Notes under the pieces: model-generated
What the model was told of the DNA's origin: nothing
Database searches by the model: none
Seen by the model: only the letters and a program-made list of their open reading frames with translations
Program-made: the position numbers and the translations under genes
Shown here: piece after piece, positions 13,401-39,552 of the stretch
Layout of the letters: every line of letters begins with the position of its first letter
How positions within the stretch are numbered: position 1 is the stretch's first letter
NCBI RefSeq assembly: GCF_028389875.1
Contig: NC_084702.1
Span: 55,958,053-56,022,052 of the forward strand
DNA: 64,000 nucleotides
From: Rhea pennata
Lineage: Eukaryota > Chordata > Aves > Rheiformes > Rheidae
Direction: 5' to 3'

Positions 13401-14370
13401 TACTAACAAAAGATAACCTTTCAAAATAAATAAATAAATAAATAAAACAGCTGCATCATCATCTTTTCAATCCTGTAAATCCACAGGACAGTGTGGCCCG
13501 CAGAGGCCAACCTAACTTCCTTTGCTGCAACATCATGCTAAACGAGCAGGCCTCTAATACAAACACCAATTTTAAAGCATCCTCAAACTGTGAAAACACA
13601 CCTGATTCTATAAAAATTGGTGAGAAAACCTCAAGTGGGGAGGTACAGCATTGCTTTACCACAAATAAATAGCAAAACTGCTGGGAGGATCCAATGCTGC
13701 AAGAATACAGAAGAAAGTATCCGGAACACACCGAAATGAAAATGGCAGAAAAATAACTGCATTAGTGGTAATCTTGTCTGCTGATAGTTTCTTTATTTTT
13801 ATTTTCTCTGGCCAGGGCTCTGATGTGCTTAGCTTCCATTAACTGAAATCTTATTGTATAGGGTCCATGGTATAAATGCACAGGCCCACAGGATGTCGCA
13901 CAGTCAATGGGTCCATTTTCAGAGCTGGCAGTTGTTAAATCTAGGAGCATACAAAAATGTCCTAACAAAAAAAAAAAAAAAAAAAAAGGTGGGGGGGGAA
14001 TGAAATAAAATACATATTTATGAAATAGCCGATTCAATCAATAAGCTAAACCGGCTGTTTCACCGACGTTCCGCTCTGCGGGATTTGAGAGGCAGAGGGC
14101 GGCAGTGCTCCCACGAGCCTGGGTTTTTCGAGGTGATGCGGGGACCCCGCGCCCCGGCGGCGGCGCCGCCTCAGAGGAGCCCGGGCAGCGCGGGCTTCCC
14201 CCGACACCACACCTGCTCTGGCCCACAGGCACGGCACACACAGCACGGGCACGCAGCCCCCGTCACCTCCTGCTGTGGAGCTCCTCTCCCTCCACATCGC
14301 TCTCTGTCACCGAGCCCTCCACGACTGTCTCGTCGCTATCGCTGTCCCAACCGCCACCCCGCTCCCCCAT
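795..14370 (-). CDS. ANKRD31: ANKRD31, 5' part (exons 1-7), truncated by the left window edge
   Basis: ANKRD31 is a germ-line ankyrin-repeat protein that works with REC114 in meiotic DNA double-strand-break formation; in mouse it is needed for breaks in the pseudoautosomal region. Seven minus-strand exons (14370-14267, 13417-13362, 11666-11584, 7952-7906, 7303-7209, 6131-6085, 1417 to about 795) join with compatible phases (2,1,0,2,1,0). They encode an acidic, Ser/Thr-rich N-terminus resembling the human N-terminal region I recall: [24 protein letters not shown], a QSLLQ segment, and [15 protein letters not shown]. The ankyrin repeats and REC114-binding C-terminus would lie left of position 1. 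Position upstream of HMGCR in opposite orientation matches mammalian gene order. Identity is strong from exon 1 plus synteny; exon 6 is weaker, and exon 7 carries frame changes, so whether the gene is intact here is open. Confidence 0.85.
1418..6084 (-). other. ANKRD31: ANKRD31 intron 6
   Basis: About 4.7 kb of AT-rich sequence. Open frames at 3113-3415, 3277-3585, 4329-4695 and 4733-4945 have no recognisable domain and no convincing codon bias. A small direct repeat, ATGTACTCAGTA, occurs twice near 4399-4430. If an extra ANKRD31 exon (phase 0 to 2) exists between exons 6 and 7 it would lie here; I did not find it. Confidence 0.5.
6085..6131 (-). CDS. ANKRD31: ANKRD31 exon 6 (candidate)
   Basis: A 47-bp candidate exon between acceptor TTTATTGTCCTAG| and donor GATAAG|GTTAGT, phase 1 to 0, reading [15 protein letters not shown] after a split Asp codon. 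It joins in phase to exon 5 and to the acceptor at 1418. I cannot match it to a specific human segment, so it rests on splice signals and phase alone. Confidence 0.5.
7209..7303 (-). CDS. ANKRD31: ANKRD31 exon 5
   Basis: A 95-bp exon, acceptor TTAATTTTAG| and donor CTAG|GTATGT, phase 2 to 1. Only this phase is open and it reads [20 protein letters not shown] then [11 protein letters not shown]. Phase compatibility with exon 4 is the main support. Confidence 0.7.
7906..7952 (-). CDS. ANKRD31: ANKRD31 exon 4
   Basis: A 47-bp exon, [16 protein letters not shown], with acceptor TTTCAAATTAG| and donor CTGCA|GTGAGT, phase 0 to 2. The QSLLQ end resembles the NQALLQ segment recalled for the human protein and joins in phase to exon 5. 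Confidence 0.75.
8660..10050 (+). mobile_element. CR1-type LINE fragment, reverse-transcriptase part, inactive
   Basis: A plus-strand non-LTR retrotransposon fragment antisense to ANKRD31 in its third intron. The translation carries typical CR1 ORF2 reverse-transcriptase signatures: [29 protein letters not shown] (motif A), GVPQGSV (motif B), and FADDTKLGG (catalytic FADD, codons at 9348-9359), then a [11 protein letters not shown] segment. It is dead: the frame shifts near 9040-9060, TAG interrupts at 9735-9737, and another shift follows near 9790. The 5' part (endonuclease, ORF1) is missing, and the 3' end loses similarity after about 10045 without the octamer tail usual for CR1. CR1 is the dominant LINE of birds and is common in other sauropsids. 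Confidence 0.93.
10050..11583. other. ANKRD31: ANKRD31 intron 3 remainder, unannotated
   Basis: AT-rich sequence between the CR1 fragment and exon 3. No supported coding region; the short plus-strand frame at 9962-10198 is the diverged CR1 tail running into unique sequence. Confidence 0.5.
11584..11666 (-). CDS. ANKRD31: ANKRD31 exon 3
   Basis: An 83-bp exon with acceptor TTTTTCTGTAG| and donor CTA|GTATGT, phase 1 to 0. It encodes [12 protein letters not shown] followed by [14 protein letters not shown]. The PSPEI core matches the human N-terminal region I recall. The neighbouring phases fit exactly. Confidence 0.78.
13362..13417 (-). CDS. ANKRD31: ANKRD31 exon 2
   Basis: A 56-bp exon with acceptor TTTTGAAAG| and donor GAAG|GTAAGA, phase 2 to phase 1. 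It completes the Arg codon of exon 1 and encodes [18 protein letters not shown], aligning loosely with the recalled human segment after the paired arginines. The acceptor has a T-rich (TTTA)n tract as its polypyrimidine region. Confidence 0.75.
13418..14040. other. Unexplained block in ANKRD31 intron 1 ending in poly(A)
   Basis: The block starts after an (AAAT)n run at about 13425-13446 and ends in an uninterrupted 21-A run at 13967-13987. On the plus strand it holds an open stretch of about 70 codons (13447 to TAG near 13672) of Asn/Ser/Thr-rich, non-low-complexity composition. The minus strand is also open (13459-13731, 13762-14037). This could be an old plus-strand retrocopy with an A tail, but I recognise no parent gene and see no target-site duplication. 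Confidence 0.3.
14267..14370 (-). CDS. ANKRD31: ANKRD31 exon 1 (start codon to residue 34)
   Basis: The start ATG is at 14370-14368, and the frame gives [20 protein letters not shown] followed by [14 protein letters not shown] before a GAG|GTGACG donor (phase 2). The [15 protein letters not shown] signature is what I recall for the human ANKRD31 N-terminus, two residues shorter in the DSDSDE stretch. The exon sits in a CpG island. Overlapping longer open frames on both strands here are GC-rich shadows. Confidence 0.88.
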
Positions 14371-14562
14371 TGCGCCGCCGCCACAGCCGCCGCGCTCCCC
14401 TCAGGGCGCCGCCGCCACGGCCGCCGTCCAGGCCCCGCCCCCAACGGCCGCCTCGGCGCGCGGGCTCCTCCCTGGCAGCCATCTTGTGGGCGCCGCTCCC
14501 GGATGCCGGGGAGGGTGGGTGTCCTGCGTGAAGTGGCACCTCTCGAACTCGCGTGAGGTGGC

Positions 14563-14586
14563 ATGGCGGCTAAGAAGAAACCAAAG
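14563..14586 (+). CDS. Possible first exon of an unrecognised divergent transcript (MAAKKKPK)
   Basis: The ATG lies in the context GTGGCATGGCGG, followed by GCTAAGAAGAAACCAAAG and then GTAGCT, which looks like a splice donor (phase 0). If unspliced, the frame continues to 14754. I found no in-phase partner exon downstream: the acceptor at 15500 (TTTTCAG|GTGATAAAG) is out of phase with the Lys-rich frame it opens. I do not recognise the product; a noncoding divergent RNA is equally likely. Confidence 0.25.
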
Positions 14587-14759
14587 GTAGCTCTGCCTTT
14601 GGAGCCGTTGGGAAGGACTGTGTTGATGACGGTTGTCGTTGCGTGTCTGCCTTTGCTGCGTGGCAGGCCTGCGCCGCGCACACGCCTTCCACACGGCTTA
14701 GCGCTTCTCGCCTGCCTCGCCTTGCCTGTGTGCGTCCTCCTGCAGAGCCGCTGAGCTGG

Positions 14760-16036
14760 CAGCACAGGCGTACCAAGCCTCTCGGCCTTTCGGCATTGTG
14801 TCTTTTTCCTAATCTCTGGGCTGCTAGGGCCATGTTGAAGGTGCTAACTTCATCTGCTGTCTTGAGTGCAATGCATGCATTGTGCGCCTGAGATTAGGAA
14901 TGTGTTGGATATGCCAAATTATTAATTGCCAGTATTTTTACAGTATTTGCAATAGTAGTCGTGGATGTAATGCTGCAGTGGCTCTGTTGATAACACAGTG
15001 CTGTTTTTACTGGACAGACCTGTTGTGCCTCAGCTTTGCCTTACGCCTCTCTCCAGCTGCTGCCACAGTGCTGCTCTCATGGCCTCTTGCAGTGTGCAGA
15101 GGTGGGAGAGGCTGTAGGCAGGTTACAGGGAGAAGTACTAATACAAAAATGGTTTATGACTGAAAGTTTTGACATATATTTGCACAACAAATTTCAAATC
15201 ATAGTAATGACTCCTGTTTGCAGGAAACCTGATGATAAAATTACCATTTTTACCACTTGACAAATCAGGCTCATCACAGAATATTCAAGAAAATTACTAC
15301 TTGAGAAAAAGGATGGAAAACATAGCAAGATATTAAAGATCATATTAAATTAGTTACCAATTATATGTATTTGTAGCAAGTGTGTGAAAATTTCTATTTT
15401 GTTTTAACTTGGTCATATCCAAATGCAATTACAGCAATTGCTGTGCATATCATCAAATTACTGCAGAAAACTTGACTGGGAATATTTTACTCTTTTCAGG
15501 TGATAAAGAGATACTTGAGAAGATGAGTGCGGAGAAGGAAACTAGCAGAAAAAAACAGCAGCAAGTCATCAGGATTAGATATGTCACTTTGAAGATGTAA
15601 GAATGAAGAGTACACATTAAATGACTGAGCTGGCAAGAAAAAAAATTGTCAATGATAACATGTTCTTTGCTGGAGCTCTCTGGGAACTTACTTTAATCAG
15701 TTCATCTTTGGAGGATTACATTTACATTCTACAACATGGTGCCATGTGAAGGTACTTGAAATATTTCTAAATGAAATGGCCCATGTAAGAAGCAGTTTTG
15801 AAAAAGCTGGAGTATAAGTTATCTTCAGTGAAATCCTGGCAGATTTTATTTTGTTTGTATTTAAAACTTGTTTGCCTAGAACTTGCTCAGACCTGGTGAC
15901 ACAAACTGGCTACACAAAGTGGGAACAATTAATTGTAATTAAGAACAGTATATTGCATCTATTACATGGTGGGCAACACTCACAGAGACCAGAGAGCCCC
16001 CTGTACTTCACATGCCAAAAGTATCTGTGTGCATAG

Positions 16037-16077
<41 letters not shown>

Positions 16078-16230
16078 TTGGCCAAAAGCCAGAAATGCAA
16101 GTATATTGTAGCTCTTTTGAACATCAAGAGACCCTACTCCTTTCTACAAGCTGCAAATCATAGTGGATGGCATTTTTAACGAGCCGGTACCAAGCGCACC
16201 CACCTGGTAACTGCAAGGCACAGGGTAGGT
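14760..16230. other. Spacer between ANKRD31 and HMGCR promoters with a 37-A run
   Basis: AT-rich DNA between two CpG islands. It contains an acceptor-like site at 15500 followed by a short Lys/Glu-rich open stretch to TAA at 15598-15600, and an uninterrupted run of 37 A at 16039-16075 with no AATAAA just upstream. It could carry exons of a plus-strand noncoding RNA or a retrocopy end; nothing was recognised. Confidence 0.35.
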
Positions 16231-16602
16231 GGGTTTTTACATCACCCGTGTGCAAATGATGCCCTGGAACAATAAAAGCATAAAAACTGTTGCCATGCCG
16301 TGTCCCCCCTCGCTCCCTCCCTTTGGCTTGCCCAGAAGTACCCGGACGCTAAGCTGCCCGCACGAGGTGAGGCAGGGCCGGGCCGGTGCCCCGCTGAGCA
16401 GCGAGCGGGGGCTCCAGGTGCGTGGGGGCGCCCTGGCCGCAGCACACCTGGGCCGTCGCGGGGCTGTCTGCCCATCAGCATATGGAAATAAGTCGCACCC
16501 TGCTGCCCAATCAGAAAACACGGCGAGGGGAGCGCGGCCGCCTATTGGCGGGCAGCCCATGGCGAGATGGCGTGTTCCCCCCTCCTGATCAATCCTCGAG
16601 CT

Positions 16603-16610
16603 GTGCGGCG
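16603..16610 (+). promoter_or_regulatory. SRE-1-like octamer of HMGCR
   Basis: GTGCGGCG differs at one base from the mammalian HMGCR SRE-1 octamer GTGCGGTG as I know it. Its spacing to a downstream GC box and CCAAT box is consistent with an SREBP site needing NF-Y and Sp1. Confidence 0.5.
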
Positions 16611-16699
16611 TTCGCCGGGCGGTTGCCCCGGCGACGCAGCGAGTGACGCGCCCTGGGCGGGGCGTGTTGGGTCCTCGCCATTGGCTGCGCGATCGGGCG

Positions 16700-16795
16700 A
16701 TGGCGGCGGCTGGAGTGTCGCGCCCCGGGTGTCCTTGCCCGGGAAGGAGCGGCCGCGTCAGTCTGCGGCGCGGCGCGGCGGGAAGGAGGAGGAAG
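16700..16795 (+). other. HMGCR: Candidate HMGCR noncoding exon 1
   Basis: Vertebrate HMGCR has a noncoding first exon. Here GC-rich sequence after the promoter boxes ends in GGAGGAAG|GTACCG, a usable donor after 16795. A second good donor, CTGAG|GTGAGA after 17561, could serve an alternative first exon. The start is a guess; 5' cDNA ends would settle it. Confidence 0.4.
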
Positions 16796-17172
16796 GTACC
16801 GCCTGTCAGCCGCGGCGCCGCGCGAGCGCCGGGGCGGGCTCCGGGCCGCTGCGGCGAGGCGCTGCGGCGGGGCGCTGCGCCGGGCCGGGCCGGGCCGGGG
16901 GGCCGGGGTCCGCGGCCGCGTTGAGGGCACCCGCCATTGCGACACGGGTCCTGGGTGGCGGCGGGCGGCTCTGAGCGGGGCGCGGCGCTTCCCGTTTCCG
17001 CGGAAACAGTGGGGGGAGGAGCGGGCCGTCACCGTCCTCTCCGCTGCCCCCGGCGCGGCGGCGGCGCCGGCCCCGCGCCCGCTTCGCCCGTCGCCCTCGG
17101 GGCGAGCGGGGCAGGTCGGAGCCGGTGTCCCGGGGCCTTTTCCGTGGCAGCCGCGGCAGCAGCAGCCTCCCT

Positions 17173-17350
17173 CCCCCCCCCCCCCCCCCCGCTGCGCTGC
17201 CCGCCGCGGGGCCGCCGCGCCGGGGGGTGCGTGGGGGCGGCTGCGGGCGGCGCGGCGCCGGCCCCGGCGCAGGGCTGCCCCCGCCCTTGCGTGGGGGTGG
17301 CGGTGCCGCTGGGGTGGAGCCGAGGGAGCGGGGAGGGGAGGGGAGGGGAG
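17173..17350. repeat. C18 run and GGGGA repeats (G-quadruplex potential)
   Basis: An uninterrupted C run at 17173-17190 and tandem GGGGA units at about 17330-17350 lie in the 3' half of the HMGCR CpG island, on opposite strands as G-rich DNA. Four G-runs with one-base loops meet the usual quadruplex pattern. Confidence 0.7.
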
Positions 17351-17449
17351 AGTCTCCTTCCCGGCGCGCAGCTCGGCGTGGCGGTTTGAGGTGTCCGTGC
17401 CGTGCGCCGGGTTTCTTTCGGGGGAGCTCCGGACAGGGTTTCGCCCGCT

Positions 17450-33886
<16,437 letters not shown>

Positions 33887-35650
33887 ATAGTAAAATAGCT
33901 TTGAAACAAAGAATTGTTTTAGAAACTGACAAGGTGCACAAGAAGAATTAATGTAATCTGAGAAGTTTAGAATGAAAATCACCTTCAGCTCAATTACTTC
34001 TGTGGAAGATAAACTGAAAGATCAATGGACTTGCAATCAGTGAAACAACTTATGCCTTTGACCTTCCTTAGGACTTCTCAAGAAGTCCTCTCAGTGGTCT
34101 TGAATATGGCTTTAGAATTCTTACTCTTACTCATGGTTTTCTGAAGGGTCAGTCCTATGTTTTTACAGGTTGAGAGTATTTTGACTAGTAAACTCCTAGT
34201 TACTACCAAGACGAAAAGAGATAAAATGTACTCTGTATGTTTAAAAAAAAAAATTGTCTAAACTTGGCTAGAATACACTGGTCCTTGCCATCTCTATTTT
34301 CTGGTTAGCAAGGTATATTTTTAAAGTGATGGCAAGCCTAATCACTTTCTATGAACTCCCAGTTTTAATTTTGTTCACAGTTTAAACTTAAGGTTTAGGC
34401 TATGAGATGATTTTATGAGTCATATTAGTTTTATAGAAGCATCAGTCTATTTATAGTACTTCATTTGCTGCTTTTTCAGCTAAGCAGCACTCAATGTTTT
34501 AACTCCACAATTTAGGTTATTCTTTTAAGGAAAATTTGTGATGTATGGAGTGTATTAAATGTAATCCTTTACTGAAGCAGGAAAAAACAGTGTCTTCAAC
34601 TGTTTTGTTGTTTTGGTCAGGTAGAGAAAAAGATTCTGAAACCAGTAACTCCAAAAAAGGACTGCGTGTCAGACAGTAATACTTTAAGTAAATGCAGTTT
34701 GTTAAACTCCTTTTGATGGGAGTGGATTCAGACAACAGGAGTCAAGGACAGATGTTTACACTTCTTTTAAAAGAAATCTCTTGAAGTGCAGTGTTTGCAT
34801 ACTATTTTTTTTTTTTTTTTTTTTTAGTATTTCTCACTTACTCCTACGGAGTAAGTGTGTATCCACTACTTAAACTGAGATAAAATAAAGCCAGAAAATC
34901 ACACTGCTCTTTAATACTATTTTTTCTATGTGTTAATTCCTTTTTAAACTTTTTTTTGAAGGGGGGAGTATTTATTTTAAGAAAAACTCTTGCATTGTCC
35001 TTTTTTATTTTTTTAATGAGAAATATTTACTAAGGGAATCCAGTGAAATGACAAGTTAATGCAACAGTTTTGTATTAAAATACTGTATTTGGACCAGTGA
35101 AGCAGCCTCAGGTGTTCTTAATGTAATACAGGAAACCTGTTTTTTTCTGGTTTGATTTGCCATTGGGAAGCTTGCTAAATGCTATCTAGCTAATCACAGA
35201 ATCTGTTAATATGCTTGGGGAATTTTATTGGTATTTTTTTGGCGGGGAGGCGGCTCTTTAAATTTTCTTTTCAGTTAGAAAGAAAATTACCAGTGGATTG
35301 GCCTAGCTGGGTTTCTTACAGGAATGCAGTGGCATTTCTAAAGGGGTGACTAGCAAAGGTGCTCTTCTAATGTGCAAATTTGGTACAAATCATGATGGGT
35401 TGTTTTGTATTCCATCAACACATTAATATTATTGTAATGATCTCATAAAACTAATGTACAAGCACGAAGACATACTACATGCTAAATGCTATGATAGCAT
35501 GTAAATATCATGAATGTTCATCTTCCTGCAGGTATTGTTAATAGTTACCATTTTATTTAAGGAAAGTTGGAACTACTATGTTTCTATGTTCATTCAGTGA
35601 TCTTATTTAAAGTAACACTGTACTGGCAATAAATGGTGGTTCAGTGTTCA
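33887..35650 (+). other. HMGCR: HMGCR 3' UTR
   Basis: AT-rich, about 1.76 kb, similar to the length I recall for mammalian HMGCR. It holds a T-run at 34804-34825 and an internal AATAAA near 34884, which could give a shorter form. The minus-strand frame at 34517-34735 has no support. Confidence 0.75.
35628..35633 (+). terminator. HMGCR: HMGCR distal polyadenylation signal
   Basis: AATAAA followed within about 10-30 bases by a GT/T-rich stretch (GGTGGTTCAGTGTTCATTTT), a standard downstream element. Position fits the expected 3' UTR length. Confidence 0.7.
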
Positions 35651-38600
35651 TTTTGGTGAATTTAACTGACATTCTGTCTTGCAGAATTAACATTTTGTAT
35701 TACTACTAAATTGTGTACATTTTGGTACAGACTACTTTTTCAGTTTCAGTAAAACAATGGAAAACATACTGGCTTAATTGTGATATTTTAAGTTTAATTC
35801 ATGACTTAGTGAGGTAAGAGAGTTACGGGAAATGAAACTAGACAGAAAGTCAGTGCAGCAGGGATATGATAGTTGTTTGCAGAAACCTGTATACATTTAG
35901 TCTCCTTAAAGTGGAATTACTCAGTTTGCCCAAATAGGAGAATTAATTCACTTCAGCATTAGTGATGTCTTTTGTTGAAGCCCATTTGGGTGTTTCTCCT
36001 ATCTTGCAGATAACTGATTAATTATACCTTTGGCAGGCTTATGTGCCCACCAAAAGATGTTCAGGGGTGCTTTTTATCTGCTAGTTGGCATCTGAATTTC
36101 TGCACTGCATTCACCAGAAAAATGTAATTCTATCAAAATACATAGCATTGTTTAAGTATAATTCTTGCAAGAGTAAAGAACCTGTCAGTACCACACGAAC
36201 TGTCTGATACTGGAACGTTCCAGTAAGAACTCCATAGTCCATGTTAGCAGATAATGGATTAAGCATTTAGTCAATATGCCACTAAAAATCTTGGAAACTA
36301 TTAAAAGGTTAGAGCTCCAGTCCTGGATCTTCAACAGTGTGCTACAGCCATGTAGTTAAGTCCAACTTAACTAGGAACTTTTCCTTTGGAAAACTAAAGC
36401 AGCTGGCTGGAATCAAGTTCCTAGAGCTGCAGCAATCTACCTGATATACTATTACAATTAACATGTTTTTTCAAATGTTCTGAAGCCCTAGAAAAAATTA
36501 AAACTAGTAAATCTGTATTTGATTATAACTAATTTGCTCCCCTTTTGCCTAGCTTTACCTCCTTTCTTCTGTGTGTTACAGTTCCTTTTCTGCTGTAATG
36601 AAAGTTTCAGATTTGTGAGACTTTGAAGCTCTGCAGCAGCTGCAGTTGTACTGATTTTTGTCCACCTTAATTTTCCTCAGCCAGCATAGTAAGTTACCTT
36701 TTAAGTATATCTTACCTAGTCTTACTGACAGGACTAGTGGCTTCTGCTCAAACAGGTAAGTGATGCAAATCCCATTCATGTCTAAGACAGCAGAAGTTTG
36801 TAGGGAATGCTTCCTTGGTTACTGAATGCGTAAGCCTCAGCAGGGAGCCCTAGCACACACATTGCACATCAGTTCCCAGAGAAGAACATGACTAAACCAG
36901 CCAAGTTCAAGTCTAAGTCTGTCTGTGCACTGCATGTTGTTATACACAGCATAATTTTCATTCTTGGTACTACAATTAGCATTGCATATCTGCACTTTCC
37001 ACATAATGTGGATACAACCCTGAAAAAAGCTTGAGCAGATGGTTCATCTACCACATGGAAACACTAGGGCCTCCAGCCCCAGCTTTCATTGATCTTCCCC
37101 AATTACAGAATCTAGTAACGCTCCTACTAGGACTCTTAGTCTTTTTTTTTCTTTGGGGGGAGGGGGTGAAGAATCTACATCTTGGCAACAGTTATCTGCT
37201 GAGGTCCACAACAGCCAAATAAAGACCACTCCCTCTTCCAGAAAAGAAAGGTGTAGGTTAGTCCATCTTCATCAGGAAGAGCACAGAGATGAAATAACTG
37301 TGCCATAAAATTACACTGCTGACGAGCCTGACCTAGAACCACCAGCAGAAAGACTAGACCAGGGCAAGTCTATCAATCAAGCTCATCATTGCAAGACTAG
37401 TTGCATAAAGCTGTAGCTTTCAGCTCTCCAGCAGCTACCCCAACACAGTTTACCAAATTGCTTCCCATTTACCCTGTAAAAATTATTGGGCTCTACAAAC
37501 AAATGGAAAGCAATCCCAAGGGGTATGCCTTAGCCTGCACAGTCTTTAATCCACTTTCTCAGAAAACAGGCCTTCAGGTGCACCTGGCTGCTGTGTAAAG
37601 GTTCACTGAAAACCATACCTCACCCTCAAAATGAATGGGCAGTGTTTCTACCCTTTTGCCCAGATAGTGTTTAAAATGGGCAGACCTGCCAGAGACACAG
37701 ACATCACTGTTTGAAGAGTTTTTCAATAAACAGAGCACCACTTTTTCACGAACTGTCTTGGGTTTCCCATGTGATAATTGTTTCTCCGCAAGGCTAATGA
37801 ATTTGACAATCACTAAAGAAATTTTCTCACGGCAACTTCTTCAACATTTAAAACAAAGCACGCCACTAAAAATGGTAATACAAAATCTTAAGGGACAAGT
37901 TTCTATAGCACAGAAAACCAAAACTAATTTCAGCTTTTGTTTTGGTAATACAAGTTTCAGAGTCAACTCTGGAAGCCACCATGGGTTAGGCTGGCCAGCT
38001 CTTTAAACCATCCCACTTGAAAATTTTCCTACTTTGCTAGATGATGCAGAATAAATTATAATTTGCATTAATACTGAGGCTAGTAATGATTATAGATCAT
38101 TGGTTACATGATTGTGTTGTCTTCTGGTTCTGTCACTCTCTGTAAGCTTATGTATGCCCTTAATGTAAGATGGTCTCTCACCAATTGACACATCCTTGCT
38201 TGTGGTGAAATGAATAATGAAACCTCCTTGAGTTACCTACTAAGAAAAAAATAGAATTACTCAATGAATCAGCCCAGTGTTGAAATTCTGTCAGCAACTT
38301 TTAAAAATTTATATTATGTAATAGACTAATTATATATTATATAGCTGAACGGAGTAATTCTTTTTGTAACAACAGCCTTGCATGCAGATTTGTGAGGTGG
38401 AAGGCTTTTTGTATTGAATTCAACATTAATGAATGGAAAGTGCTATACACCTACTCTGAAAGCAGTTCTGATACAAAGAAAGAGGTGGAAAAATGAGCAG
38501 TCAGGCCCAAAGTCTGTGAAACAGCTAGATAAAAAGTCTAATAACAAGAAAGAAAAAAATACATACAGCTTATATCATCTAATTGACCCTGCCTTAGCAT

Positions 38601-39460
38601 TCATGATACTTCAATGTACAAACAAGGGCTGGATCACACGTTTCATCAGACATTTCCTTTCAGGAGTTCTGTGGGGAGGGCTCTGTGCATGAAAAATTTG
38701 AGTTCCAGAGCTGAGTTAAAAAGATCTAGCACAAGATGTGCATCCAATTATTTCCCTGACACAGCCAGTTGTATAAGAAAGGCATCAAAAGGAGCTGAAC
38801 AGATCCTAGGTGGCTAGGAGTAAGGCATCTACTGTCTATTTCTATTCCAATTTTTCTCTATCATCTATCGCTTTCATCTGTCTGACCACTTTTGTGCCTG
38901 CTGCTTGTCTTCAGCAAGTGCAGAACAAGGCCCTATTTATTTACCTTCAGGGTATATGGTGCACTTTAGGGCTTCCAAAACCAAGGCCCTAAAGCAGCCC
39001 AATAGCTACAGGACTGTGTCAGTGCTACCTTTGACACAACTGGTGAGGGGCTTTTAGGATGTTCTGTTTGTGCAAGGGGAAAAAGCCACTTGAGCCCACC
39101 TATTTTGCTTAGTCCTACCAGCAGTTTGTGCAGTTTAGGCTAAGATTCATTTTCTGCATTGTTTTTTTTATAGATCCTTAGACTGGGGCAGAGCTACTTG
39201 AGGCAGCTGCAGTTGGAGAACTTCAAATGATGTGCATGTCAAAGTAGAATGGTAGACACCCTCTTCTTACTATCATTTTTTCTCAAGCATTTGTGGTAAT
39301 ACTGTCATGCACCTCTTAAGCAGAATAAGCTGATAAACTTTTTATCACCAGAAAAGGGGAAAGAAATGATGTCTTATAGAAACTATACCTGCAAAACCCT
39401 GAAGTGCATTTTTGACTTTTTTACTTTTCCTAGCTATTTTTTTTATAGTCACACATGCAG
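35651..39460. other. Intergenic HMGCR-MED18, no feature seen
   Basis: Unique-looking AT-rich DNA. Short open frames (for example 36576-36779, 37401-37598, 38414-38692) lack domains, partners or initiation context; none is called. Confidence 0.55.
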
Positions 39461-39462
39461 GG

Positions 39463-39463
39463 G

Positions 39464-39503
<40 letters not shown>

Positions 39504-39513
39504 CATACATATA

Positions 39514-39551
<38 letters not shown>
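39463..39551. repeat. (GT)n-(AT)n compound microsatellite
   Basis: (GT)n at about 39470-39498 followed by imperfect and then pure (AT)n to 39551. Open frames over it (strings of Cys/Val and Tyr/Ile) are artefacts. Confidence 0.97.

Positions 39552-39552
<1 letters not shown>

Larger units (their letters stand above)
14050..14760. promoter_or_regulatory. CpG island, ANKRD31 promoter, possibly bidirectional
   Basis: A sharp GC- and CpG-rich block between AT-rich flanks, covering ANKRD31 exon 1 (ATG at 14370, minus). No TATA box was seen. About 190 bp away on the plus strand, 14563 begins MAAKKKPK with an AAG|GTAGCT donor-like junction, so divergent transcription is possible. The many long open frames here on both strands are composition artefacts. 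Confidence 0.75.

Noticed and set aside
14046-14833. Several overlapping 60-160-codon frames on both strands
   Set aside because: CpG-island artefacts; only ANKRD31 exon 1 (minus, 14370-14267) has homology and splice support.
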